DNA from: Pantoea rwandensis
GTDB taxonomy: Bacteria; Pseudomonadota; Gammaproteobacteria; Enterobacterales; Enterobacteriaceae
Direction of reading: 5' to 3'
Assembly (NCBI RefSeq): GCF_002095475.1
Contig: NZ_MLFR01000029.1
Coordinates: 1-64,000 of the forward strand
Length of the DNA stretch: 64,000 bases
Part shown: piece by piece, positions 17,743-25,667 of the stretch
Numbering within the stretch: the stretch's first letter is position 1
Layout: every line of letters starts with the position of its first letter
Notes under the pieces: generated by a model
What the model was told of the DNA's origin: nothing
The model's input: only the letters and a program-made list of their open reading frames with translations
The model's database searches: none
Program-made: the position numbers and the translations under genes

Positions 17743-20407
17743 TAACTTTTTCATTAAAAAAAGTTAGGCTCTCAATTGCTAAGTTTAACCTATCTTCAAT
17801 ATCCTCTAAGGAGGCTTTCTCGACGTGCGTTGTATTTATATCCAATGATTTTATCATTTTTAATGACTGGAACACTTTGCCATGCTGAAGCAACGCCTGA
17901 GCATAGTTTATAACATCTGAATTAGTTGCTTCATTTTTAAATGAATCGATAGAAAATAGCTTTTCCCACCGATCACAAGCGCTTGCCCAATACCCTTTTT
18001 TAGATGCAATAATTGCTCTTCTTTGTAATGCTTTTATATCAATGTGATCATCGTTAGATTGGTCTAATGCAGTAATAGCATTATAAGTGCGCTCGCAAGA
18101 TTTACCATCCCGGTAAGGGAATGTGTTTTCGATTAAATTCAAAGTTTCATCAGATGGTATAGCATCATTTTCAAGCAGTTTCTCAAGAGAAACAAATACA
18201 TCCTCTAAATAATTACAAACTGGGCCGAAGCCATGTTTCCTATAGTCATAGTAACCCTTAGAGTAGGTATGTGCTCCAGAAAAAACTTCTTCCTCATCAA
18301 ATTGATAATATATTGTTTGTTTTCCCTGAATTGCTAATTCAAAAGCTACAGATGAGTAGTCCGTAATCAAAAGAGATGATTCACTAAATAGCTCTTGAAT
18401 TCTAATTTCTGATGGCTTTTTTAATGTAATATATGAGGGGATGTCAAATTCATTAATGTAATTAATAAGGTTTGGGTGAGGGTGAAGGACGATTTTATAA
18501 TTGTACTTTTCTGATAGGTGTTTTAGCTCCTGAGAGTTGAATAAATTGTTCCAATGTATAGCAAAGCTTGAATTCATGAAATCAGGATTTTTAGAACGTT
18601 CATGCCCGTTACGATTAGCTTCTCCTGCAATGCTAGCACGCCAAGTAGGCATAATTAGAATTTGTTTATTGTGCCCTGAACTATTTAATAAAGAGTCATG
18701 CCGTGGGAAACCCGTTATTTTTACTTCCTTACTGGAATACTTATAATTGCTATCATTAGAAACGATTGATTCATATTCATCATTTGATGCAGTAATAAAA
18801 CAGTCAATGTTCTCTTTCTGATTCAACCAGCCTGAAAGATCATCTTTTGTCACTCCATGCTGAAGAAATATGAAGTGTCTGCCTGATAGCATTCGCGGCC
18901 CCAATAAGTTTACAACACAATAATCTACATGTGAACTTATGACTTTACTACAACTTTTTAATTTTGATAGATGCTCTTCACCCCCAAAGTTTAAAAGATT
19001 AAAGCCCTCTTTTTTTAAACGGTCCCAGTCATGTGACGTCTCATTAAGTGCAAAATAAATTTCTTGTTTTGGGTGGTGTTTACTAATATAACGATATAGG
19101 TGTTCAGCATTATCATCAGCTTGATAATCTCGATCCATCAAAATCCAAGCATCAGTTTTTTTTGCTTTGGATACATAATCAGGTATTAAGTTATCAAAGT
19201 GGCGTACAATTTGTTCACCAGTTATTCCATTGCTATACTGTTTTCCTGCAAGAGATATTGTTGTTTTAACATCTGAGATGTTTATTCTTATTTTCTCATG
19301 CCAACCAATTTTTACCCAAATTCGCTTCTCTTGAGCGAAACTACGAGATAATAAAGAGTGGTTTATTATTTTTTCGTAGCTAGGGTAAACTTCCTTTCCA
19401 GCAATTTCGATGACTTCAGATACTTCCTTATGCGTGAAATACCTTATTTGGACCATTTTTTTTATACGATCATAGCCTTCAACATATACAATTTGCATAT
19501 TTGGCTCTTGGTCTTTAAATGCACCTAACATTCCTACTTTATGATAGAACCATGCACCTGCAAGATTGAATCTCATAATCACAGATTCATCAATGTATGT
19601 AAAAATCTCATCTAAGAGGGAAAGAAAACGTTCTTGCTGTTGTAAGCTCAGGAAATGTAATTTTTGCTGATTGTTTATCAACTTCTTAAAGTACCAAATA
19701 AGATGATATACAACTGTTATTTGAATGTTCTCAGGCACATTCCCTTTTTCATTTACGTATTTTTTAAGGAGATCAAGGCAACCTAATTCTAATACTTGAT
19801 CATATAACCCTGGTTTTTCCCATGACTTATCTAAAGTTGAGCTTCCATCACTTCTTTTTCTATATAAATATTTTGCTGACTTTAAAAATGCTATGTTACT
19901 TTTTTGAATATGTAATAGGTAAGATGAAGCAAAGTGTGCATCTTCAAAATTTGGTTTTATATTTTCATTGAATCTTATATTGTTAGCTTCTATTTTTTCA
20001 TTTTTAAATATTGCTGAATTTACCGATAGTTGAATTTCTTTCCCAAGGCTATTTACGGGGATGATCTTATCACCACCTGAAAATCTATATTTAAGGGGAT
20101 GAGAGTCTTTAATTTGGTCTTTGTCTTCAAAGTAGAAAATGAAGTTGCAGGAAACCAGATCTAAATTCCCATGATTATTTTTACTAATAAACTTGTCAAC
20201 TGATAAAAAATAATTTATGTCTATAAAGTCGTCAGGGTCAATAAAGGTTACCCATTCTGTTTTAACATAATCCAACCCTACATTGCGTGCTGAAGCTTGC
20301 CCACCATTTTCTTTGAGAATATATTTTATATTTCTAGGGAATTTTTTCTGCCATCTTTTTATTATTTCTGCAGAATTATCAACGGAACCATCATCTACCA
20401 TAATCAA
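17726..20407 (-). CDS. GT2 / TagF-like glycerophosphotransferase fusion, main open frame
   Basis: The open frame has 893 codons. It starts inside a GT2 domain (IMVDDGSVDNSAEIIKRW, then WVTFIDPDDFID), so the catalytic core is present but the N-terminus is not. A central and C-terminal CDP-glycerol glycerophosphotransferase domain follows (about 430-760) with QHGVTKDDLSGW (about 514), HPHPNL (about 640) and ITDYSSVAFE (about 681). A TPR-like tail comes last. Such fusions build polymers of sugar plus glycerol- or ribitol-phosphate, as in teichoic-acid-like capsules. The start codon at 20407 is a TTG in mid-domain and probably not used; the missing part lies upstream in other frames (next entry). 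The polymer unit is an inference. Confidence 0.8.
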   Translation of the reverse strand: MIMVDDGSVDNSAEIIKRWQKKFPRNIKYILKENGGQASARNVGLDYVKTEWVTFIDPDDFIDINYFLSVDKFISKNNHGNLDLVSCNFIFYFEDKDQIKDSHPLKYRFSGGDKIIPVNSLGKEIQLSVNSAIFKNEKIEANNIRFNENIKPNFEDAHFASSYLLHIQKSNIAFLKSAKYLYRKRSDGSSTLDKSWEKPGLYDQVLELGCLDLLKKYVNEKGNVPENIQITVVYHLIWYFKKLINNQQKLHFLSLQQQERFLSLLDEIFTYIDESVIMRFNLAGAWFYHKVGMLGAFKDQEPNMQIVYVEGYDRIKKMVQIRYFTHKEVSEVIEIAGKEVYPSYEKIINHSLLSRSFAQEKRIWVKIGWHEKIRINISDVKTTISLAGKQYSNGITGEQIVRHFDNLIPDYVSKAKKTDAWILMDRDYQADDNAEHLYRYISKHHPKQEIYFALNETSHDWDRLKKEGFNLLNFGGEEHLSKLKSCSKVISSHVDYCVVNLLGPRMLSGRHFIFLQHGVTKDDLSGWLNQKENIDCFITASNDEYESIVSNDSNYKYSSKEVKITGFPRHDSLLNSSGHNKQILIMPTWRASIAGEANRNGHERSKNPDFMNSSFAIHWNNLFNSQELKHLSEKYNYKIVLHPHPNLINYINEFDIPSYITLKKPSEIRIQELFSESSLLITDYSSVAFELAIQGKQTIYYQFDEEEVFSGAHTYSKGYYDYRKHGFGPVCNYLEDVFVSLEKLLENDAIPSDETLNLIENTFPYRDGKSCERTYNAITALDQSNDDHIDIKALQRRAIIASKKGYWASACDRWEKLFSIDSFKNEATNSDVINYAQALLQHGKVFQSLKMIKSLDINTTHVEKASLEDIEDRLNLAIESLTFFNEKVNAKKQ

Positions 20408-20627
20408 AAAATATTATTTTCAAAATCTAATCTTTGAGTGGTGATGCTTTCAAAATAATTATCAAGATAATTGCTTACATTGTATACAGCAGAAACTACA
20501 GTGTATTGATATGCACCATGATTTTTTTGGGCTTTAACTTGTCAATACTCTTGTTTCTTTTTAACATCATGTCTGAAATGAATAGTTTTGGATCTCTAAT
20601 GAGTTTGCGCAATTTTTTTATGTTCAT
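20408..20627 (-). pseudogene. Frame-shifted N-terminus of the GT2/TagF-like gene
   Basis: Directly after the Stealth gene stop (20628-20630), an ATG at 20627 opens MNIKKLRKLIRDPKLF and 35 codons. It resembles the N-terminus of the Stealth neighbour (LKKVKKLIKTPSLFFKD), a known capsule-enzyme leader. After an A7 run (plus-strand T run 20522-20528) the sense continues in another frame as HGAYQYTVVSAVYNVSNYLD, the start of a GT2 fold. After a second run (plus-strand A6, 20406-20411) it continues as the 893-codon frame. One added base in each run would restore a protein of about 966 residues. Both breaks are at homopolymers. Confidence 0.75.
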
Positions 20628-21737
20628 TTATTTTTCAGTCTCGTAGTAATTATCTAATTCTTTTTTAAGAGTATCTTGATAGCTTTCAATCGGAGCGTTG
20701 ATGGAATTAAAGTCATTTGCGCAGAATGAATGAGGGCGATGATTATCATTTTTTGCTTTTCTTAATGCCTTGTAGAAACTATTCGCTGATCTTGATCTAA
20801 TGTTAAAATAATAACAAATGTCTCTTTGGAGAATTGAATTACCCTTGTAATAACTAAACCACGGCACTAAAAATGTTGCGAGGTTTAAGTCACTATCTGT
20901 TCTGAATTTATTAACAAGAAAAGATTCAATTTCATCTTTATATAACTTCCAAACATCTAAGTAATCACTTTTACGTAATGGAACATAAGTATGAACCAAT
21001 GGATTATCTGGCTTGGTATTAAATGTCTCTTCTATGAGCGCGGATGAAAGCAATGACGCTGAAAGTGTTGGAGTCAATATTCCTCTTTCGACCATTTGAC
21101 TGAGGTTTTTGGAGGACACAAAAAGTGAGGCATGTCCATTATTCTTGAAAAAATGACTTGCTTCTAAAGGTCTTGCTACAAAAACGTCATCATTGAAGTA
21201 GATAAAATTCTCGGAAATTTCAGGTATATTATGTAAGAAGGCCTCGATAACATGAGAGTTGAATGTAGGTAGGAATTTGCTGGGAATGATTTCGGTATGA
21301 TCAATTATTATGATTTTTTTAGATTTAAACTTTTCCAACCATGATGGTATCTGATTATCAGTAACTATAAATATATTTCTCACCCAAGGTAAAAATTTGT
21401 GAACGCTCTGAAGTGAGTAATATAATTCATCATGATTTTCAAACCTAGCGGAATCAGTAGCATATCTTCCTAATTCTTTATTTCCACTTCTTTTAAAGTG
21501 ATTGTATTTATCAGTCCAAATTAAATCATCACTATTAACCCAGGTGAAGACAATATCAATTGGCGCATTGTTTTTGAATGTTCTTTCTAGTTTTTCATCA
21601 TAACTGATTATTATTTGCTCCTCTTCTTGAGGGCACTTTATTTCATTTAGATGAATGGGGTATTTTTTATTGAGATAATCTTTAAAAAATAAAGATGGTG
21701 TTTTTATGAGTTTTTTTACTTTTTTTAACATGGGCAT
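20628..21737 (-). CDS. Stealth-family capsule sugar-phosphate transferase
   Basis: The 369-residue protein contains the four conserved Stealth regions: CR1 IDIVFTWVNSDDLIW, CR2 ARFENHDELYYSLQSVHKFL with VRNIFIVTDNQIPSWL, CR3 FNSHVIEAFLHNIPEISENF with FIYFNDDVF, and a short CR4. The family (e.g. SacB, CpsY) transfers hexose-1-phosphate and makes phosphodiester-linked capsules. The N-terminus LKKVKKLIKTPSLFFKD is a basic amphipathic leader typical of capsule enzymes. The gene follows kpsT by 16 bases and abuts the GT2/TagF gene (TAAATG). Together with a TagF-like domain it argues for a phosphate-containing repeat unit; donor and acceptor are unknown. Confidence 0.92.
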   Translation of the reverse strand: MPMLKKVKKLIKTPSLFFKDYLNKKYPIHLNEIKCPQEEEQIIISYDEKLERTFKNNAPIDIVFTWVNSDDLIWTDKYNHFKRSGNKELGRYATDSARFENHDELYYSLQSVHKFLPWVRNIFIVTDNQIPSWLEKFKSKKIIIIDHTEIIPSKFLPTFNSHVIEAFLHNIPEISENFIYFNDDVFVARPLEASHFFKNNGHASLFVSSKNLSQMVERGILTPTLSASLLSSALIEETFNTKPDNPLVHTYVPLRKSDYLDVWKLYKDEIESFLVNKFRTDSDLNLATFLVPWFSYYKGNSILQRDICYYFNIRSRSANSFYKALRKAKNDNHRPHSFCANDFNSINAPIESYQDTLKKELDNYYETEK

Positions 21738-21753
21738 AAATTATCTCATCCAT

Positions 21754-22419
21754 TTAGGCGGCTTGTTCAATTTTATGCTTTTCTAAAGCTTTCTCTATAT
21801 CCTCAAAGTAATTGACTTCATTATCTTTCCCGATATAAATTGCACAATCACAAAATTCCTTAAGTGAGTTCAGACTGTGTGAAACCATTAGGAAGTTGGA
21901 CTTTTTATTAAGACCTTTGAAATATTTGGCGCATTTTTGTTTAAAACTAGAATCGCCTACTGAGGTTACTTCATCAACTAAATAATAGTCAAACTCAAAT
22001 GCCATGCTCAGGCCAAAGCCCAACCGAGATTTCATCCCTGAAGAGTAAGTTTTAATTGGCATATCAAAATATTTTCCAAGTTCGGCAAACTCTTCAACAA
22101 ATGCTACTTTTTCTTTTAGTTCTTCCTGCTTGGCATATAATCGGGCGACGAACTTTACATTTTCCCGCCCTGTCAAACTACCTTGAAAGCCACCAGAAAG
22201 GCCTACAGGCCAAGAGATTGTTTTATCAGTTGTGATACTTCCGCTATCTGGGCGGTCTATTCCACCGATCATCCGAAGTAAAGTTGATTTACCAGCACCA
22301 TTACGACCTATAAGCGCCACACTTTTACCACTAGGTATCTCAACATTCAGGCCTTTAAAAACATAATGGCGGCCTTGAGGCGTGCGGTATGATTTCGTTA
22401 AATTTTCTATTTTAATCAT
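21754..22419 (-). CDS. kpsT: Capsule ABC exporter ATPase KpsT
   Basis: KpsT is the nucleotide-binding subunit that drives capsule export through KpsM. The 221-residue protein has Walker A GRNGAGKST (38-46), a signature-like YSSGMKSRLGFG, Walker B YYLVDEVTSVGD and the switch VSHS, as in polysaccharide ABC exporters. ATG at 22419 (MIKIENLTKSYRTPQG) is chosen because it matches the family and overlaps the kpsM stop in ATGA; a longer frame upstream reads through kpsM in another frame. There is no carbohydrate-binding C-terminal extension, consistent with group 2 capsules rather than O-antigen exporters of the Wzt type. Confidence 0.95.
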   Translation of the reverse strand: MIKIENLTKSYRTPQGRHYVFKGLNVEIPSGKSVALIGRNGAGKSTLLRMIGGIDRPDSGSITTDKTISWPVGLSGGFQGSLTGRENVKFVARLYAKQEELKEKVAFVEEFAELGKYFDMPIKTYSSGMKSRLGFGLSMAFEFDYYLVDEVTSVGDSSFKQKCAKYFKGLNKKSNFLMVSHSLNSLKEFCDCAIYIGKDNEVNYFEDIEKALEKHKIEQAA

Positions 22420-23192
22420 GAGGTAAGCATTGCCTCTTCGCGATTTCGATATAACGCAAGGCCAGCAAATACCGTTACTAATGTACAAATTGCGAGATAA
22501 CTAAGACTCACGCCCTCACTCACATAACCCGGCATTACCGCTTCACGGCTGAGTTCGACTGCATGAACCAAAGGGTTCCATAACAAATAAGGCCAGTAAT
22601 CTGTTGGAATGGAGTGCAGAGGGAACATAATGCAGGAAATAAAATAGAGAGGTTTAAGCAGTATGGGTAAAAACTTTTGAGTTTCGGCAAAGGTTCTTCC
22701 CACTACCATAAAGATTAATCCAATCCCGCAAGAGAATAGAATCAGTAAGCTCCATGTCGTCACCAGTTGCAGAAGGTTGGTCACTTCAAAGTATTCACCA
22801 GCCATCCATACAACCACCATCAGCAGAATATAAACGGCGGCATAGATCAGCGTTTCTAGCATTGCGCGGGCAATAATGGTGTCGATCGGCTTTACTGGAC
22901 GGTAATTAAACAGCCCTTGGTTAGCTTCAATCGCACCTACTGAGCGGTTTGTAATATTACTGAAAATAAAGTACGGGATAATGCCGTTCAGCAGAAATAC
23001 CGGGAACGAGATATCCGGCATGGTGCGGTGCATAATGAAACCAAATATGCCCAGCAGCACCAGTAAATGCGCAGATGGCTCAAGAATCGCCCAAAAATAA
23101 CCCAAGCGAAACTTACCAAATCGGGTGCGTATTTCACGCAAAAACAAGGCCTTAACGGCTGCTTGTTGGACTTCAAATCCACTTCGGGCCAT
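22416..23192 (-). CDS. kpsM: Capsule ABC exporter permease KpsM
   Basis: KpsM is the membrane subunit of the group 2 capsule exporter. The 258-residue protein has an amphipathic N-terminal motif (FLREIRTRFGKFRLGYFWAI), then six predicted membrane segments (e.g. LLVLLGIFGFI, IYAAVYILLMVVVWM, LLILFSCGIGLIFMVV) and the conserved ending with NPLVHAVELSREAV. It is the first gene of the minus-strand capsule transcript. A JUMPstart/ops element lies 35 bases upstream of its start, the usual arrangement for kpsM in E. coli. Confidence 0.95.
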   Translation of the reverse strand: MARSGFEVQQAAVKALFLREIRTRFGKFRLGYFWAILEPSAHLLVLLGIFGFIMHRTMPDISFPVFLLNGIIPYFIFSNITNRSVGAIEANQGLFNYRPVKPIDTIIARAMLETLIYAAVYILLMVVVWMAGEYFEVTNLLQLVTTWSLLILFSCGIGLIFMVVGRTFAETQKFLPILLKPLYFISCIMFPLHSIPTDYWPYLLWNPLVHAVELSREAVMPGYVSEGVSLSYLAICTLVTVFAGLALYRNREEAMLTS

Positions 23193-23226
23193 TTCATAAA
23201 CTCATTATCATTGGGTTGAATTTTTT

Positions 23227-23266
23227 ACACGCTACCGCCCTTGGCTCAACAGCTACCAATGCACTG
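23227..23266 (-). promoter_or_regulatory. JUMPstart element with ops (RfaH recruitment site) upstream of kpsM
   Basis: On the minus strand the 40 bases contain TGGTAGCTGTTGAGCCA followed by the ops core GGCGGTAGCGTG at 23239-23228, a perfect ops match. In E. coli, ops in the leader pauses RNA polymerase and loads RfaH, which prevents premature Rho termination in long polysaccharide operons. It lies between the presumed kpsM promoter and the kpsM start. Long, AT-rich, rarely translated genes downstream fit RfaH dependence. Confidence 0.95.
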
Positions 23267-23877
23267 GGCACATCTTGGGCGGTGTAGGGGGAGAGGTTTT
23301 AGTTATGCAGACGAGTGGGGCTGCTGAATATTTCAGCATTTGTTACGCAATTTCAGGCTGTGCGATCTGATGAATACGCTAAAGAGTTGACGCCAATATG
23401 GTCATTTAGATGATTTTAAAAGAAATTTCCATCTAACTGAGCTGCCGTTCCCTGCTTGTCTGTAAGAATTTCCCTAATTTGACGCCGTACGTTACAGACC
23501 ATGTCCAAATAATCCTAAACGTTTTAGTCTATTAATATCCTTAAAATAATTAGTCGTTCCTATTAAATGAATTAATAACTTGTTAATGATATAACTAATT
23601 GAAATTGTTGATATATATTTGTTTTTGGAGTTTTGTTTTGTGAAATTTTCTGTCACTAAAATCAATTCTGCTAATGAATTGCTTTACGGAATATTTCACT
23701 AATTATTACAAATGTTGGTAGGGGAATGATGTTAAACGAGCCATTGCAGCTATCGGGAATCTCCGCAATAATCACGCTCAACAAATCCCTTCCTCGTCGG
23801 GCCTAACGACGCGGAGGGGATTTTTTTCATCTATACCTTAGTGGCTAACCGACTCACGGATCTAAAGAGGACAAGTT
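23267..23877. promoter_or_regulatory. Intergenic region between capsule locus and speB
   Basis: About 600 bases without a recognisable gene. The part near kpsM should hold its minus-strand promoter. The middle (23500-23720) is very AT-rich. A terminator hairpin at 23784-23827 reads towards speB. I see no speA, which adjoins speB in E. coli, so the region probably marks the boundary where the capsule locus joins the core chromosome (inference). Confidence 0.5.
23784..23827 (+). terminator. Rho-independent terminator upstream of speB
   Basis: A 16-bp stem with one wobble pair and one mismatch (outer arms AATCCC / GGGGATT, inner CGTCG / CGACG) is followed by seven T residues. It would stop plus-strand transcripts entering from the left. 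No intact plus-strand gene lies directly before it, so it may be left over from a lost upstream gene such as speA, or act as an attenuator of speB. Confidence 0.8.
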
Positions 23878-24798
23878 ATGTATAACACCCTGGGCAATCA
23901 GTACGATAACTCCCTGGTTTCTAACGCCTTCGGTTTCATGCGCTTTCCGGTGAACTTCCAGCCCTATGACAGCGATGCAGAATGGGTCATCACCGGAGTA
24001 CCTTTTGATGCCGCAACTTCAGGTCGTCCTGGCAGCCGTTTGGGGCCGGGTGCGATTCGTCAAATCTCCACCAACCTCGCTTGGGAAGGCTGCCGCTGGC
24101 CGTGGGATTTCGATCTGCGTCAGCGTCTGAACGTAGTGGATTGCGGTGATCTGGTTTACGCCTTCGGTGATTCACAGGACCTCTCGGACAAGCTGCAAGC
24201 TCATGCTGAGAAGCTGTTGGCAAACGGCAAACGTATGCTGACCTTCGGTGGTGACCACTATGTCACTCTTCCGCTGCTGCGCGCGCACGCCAAACACTTC
24301 GGCAAGATGGCGCTGGTACACTTTGATGCCCATACCGATACCTACTCCAACGGCCCAACCTTCGACCACGGCACCATGTTCTTCACCGCACCGAAAGAAG
24401 GTTTGATCGACCCTAACCACTCAGTGCAGATCGGTATCCGTACTGAGTTTGATAAGAGCCTTGGTTTTAATGTGTTGGATGCGGCACAGGTTAACGATCG
24501 CAGCGTGGATGACATCCTGGCTGAAGTGAAGCGCACCGTGGGCGACCTGCCGGTTTATCTGACCTTTGATATTGACTGCCTGGACCCAGCACATGCGCCG
24601 GGCACCGGTACGCCAGTGATTGGCGGCTTAACCAGTGATAAAGCCACCAAGCTGATTCGTGGTTTGCAGGGGATGAACATCGTCGGGATGGATCTGGTTG
24701 AAGTGGCACCAGGTTATGATCACGCAGACCTGACTTCATTGGCAGCGGCTACGATTGCGCTGGATATGCTGCACGTTCAGGCAGCAAACAAAGGCTAA
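23878..24798 (+). CDS. speB: Agmatinase SpeB
   Basis: SpeB hydrolyses agmatine to putrescine and urea in the cytoplasm, the second step of the arginine decarboxylase route to polyamines. The 306-residue protein is full length and has the binuclear manganese ligands of the ureohydrolase fold: GGDHY (H127), DAHTD (D150, H152, D154) and DIDCLD (D231, D233). The ATG has AGAGG seven bases upstream. Unlike E. coli, no arginine decarboxylase gene (speA) lies before it in this window, so agmatine must be made from a gene elsewhere. Confidence 0.96.
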   Translation: MYNTLGNQYDNSLVSNAFGFMRFPVNFQPYDSDAEWVITGVPFDAATSGRPGSRLGPGAIRQISTNLAWEGCRWPWDFDLRQRLNVVDCGDLVYAFGDSQDLSDKLQAHAEKLLANGKRMLTFGGDHYVTLPLLRAHAKHFGKMALVHFDAHTDTYSNGPTFDHGTMFFTAPKEGLIDPNHSVQIGIRTEFDKSLGFNVLDAAQVNDRSVDDILAEVKRTVGDLPVYLTFDIDCLDPAHAPGTGTPVIGGLTSDKATKLIRGLQGMNIVGMDLVEVAPGYDHADLTSLAAATIALDMLHVQAANKG

Positions 24799-24804
24799 GC
24801 CGTT

Positions 24805-24830
24805 GTGGGCAAGGTATGAATCTTGCCCAC
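24805..24830. terminator. Hairpin between speB and a small convergent gene
   Basis: A perfect 9-bp stem (GTGGGCAAG / CTTGCCCAC) with an 8-base loop lies just after the speB stop and just past the end of the small minus-strand gene. No T run follows on either strand, so it may stabilise 3' ends rather than terminate on its own. Confidence 0.5.
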
Positions 24831-24833
24831 CTC

Positions 24834-24932
24834 TCAATAATCGTTGTTGATATCGTTGATAGCGGAACGCACCACGACAAAACCGGTTATAGCCAGTAAA
24901 GCGACTGTGCTGATAATGATGGTTGTTAGCAT
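24834..24932 (-). CDS. Small single-span membrane peptide, 32 aa (paralogue 1)
   Basis: The ORF reads MLTTIIISTVALLAITGFVV followed by VRSAINDINNDY. A hydrophobic span of about 18 residues precedes a polar tail. GGAGCC lies six bases before the ATG, a good ribosome site. A second ORF 400 bases away (25327-25431, same strand) has the same layout and the same tail pattern (V-R-S-A-x-x-D-I-N-x-D-Y), which strongly supports both as real genes. I do not recognise a named family. Such peptides often modulate larger membrane proteins, but nothing here identifies a partner. Confidence 0.75.
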   Translation of the reverse strand: MLTTIIISTVALLAITGFVVVRSAINDINNDY

Positions 24933-25326
24933 AAGTGGCTCCTCTCAGAGTATTTGAACCACGCTACATTTTATTTGTGACACAATTCTTGCTGCTCTCA
25001 CGAATTCGGAATCATCCGTTTAGCCCGCACAGACTCGGCCATTATTTGTTATCCCACGCTATCGTTACATTTCTGCTTTCTCATACTCCATACCTGTTCA
25101 TCTATAAGTAGTTATCGACGGTATTTCGTTGGTTTGTATCACTATGTTGCGAATTTGTGAGGTGTGTTGGGTTGGCGCCGTGCAAAGCTTGTTTAAGCGA
25201 GATAAATCCCGCCGTTACGCTACAGAAAAGGCATTAAAGCAGGGGAGTGAAGGGGAGAATAAGTGGGATGCTAAAGCAGACTGCAAAACTGATGGGGCGT
25301 TCCTTTGCCCTCGACTTCCCCGGTTC
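24933..25326. promoter_or_regulatory. Intergenic region between the two small membrane-peptide genes
   Basis: No supported gene lies here on either strand. The part next to 24932 should carry the promoter of the first small gene. A degenerate copy of an intergenic palindrome (AGCGAGATAAATCCCGCC, 25197-25224) seen elsewhere in the window lies in the middle. A plus-strand ORF across this stretch was rejected. Confidence 0.4.
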
Positions 25327-25431
25327 CTAGTAATCATCGTTGATGTCCTGCGAAGCGGAACGTATCACCAGATACGCGCCCAGCAGCACAACGGCGATAA
25401 CAATGGCGATAATGATCAGAATGGTCAGCAT
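25327..25431 (-). CDS. Small single-span membrane peptide, 34 aa (paralogue 2)
   Basis: The ORF reads MLTILIIIAIVIAVVLLGAY followed by LVIRSASQDINDDY: one strongly hydrophobic span and a polar, acidic tail ending in Tyr. GGAGC lies upstream of the ATG. It matches the 32-residue ORF at 24834-24932 in length, orientation, start (MLT) and tail (RSA..DIN.DY), so the pair looks like an old tandem duplication. The function is unknown; insertion in the inner membrane is inferred from hydrophobicity. Confidence 0.78.
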   Translation of the reverse strand: MLTILIIIAIVIAVVLLGAYLVIRSASQDINDDY

Positions 25432-25667
25432 ATGTGTGATGCTCCTGTGACTCTCTCTGACTGCGCCTGTAATCAAAAAATCATTGTAGACCATGCCCAA
25501 TTTCGCATGACCAGAGCTGCATTGCCTGGAGCATTATCACGCTTCTCATCTCAACGCTTCGACAATTGAATGGTGACAAACTGTTATCGGCTCGGTGTAG
25601 CTATACTTTGGGGCGTAGGTCATTAATCGCTTCGTTAATCACGGTTACACAATCTTCGGAGGTCAAC

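Noticed and set aside
25129-25569. Plus-strand 146-codon ORF between speB and the YidB-like gene
   Set aside because: It runs antisense through the second small membrane-peptide gene and a repeat, has no ribosome site and no domain-like composition.
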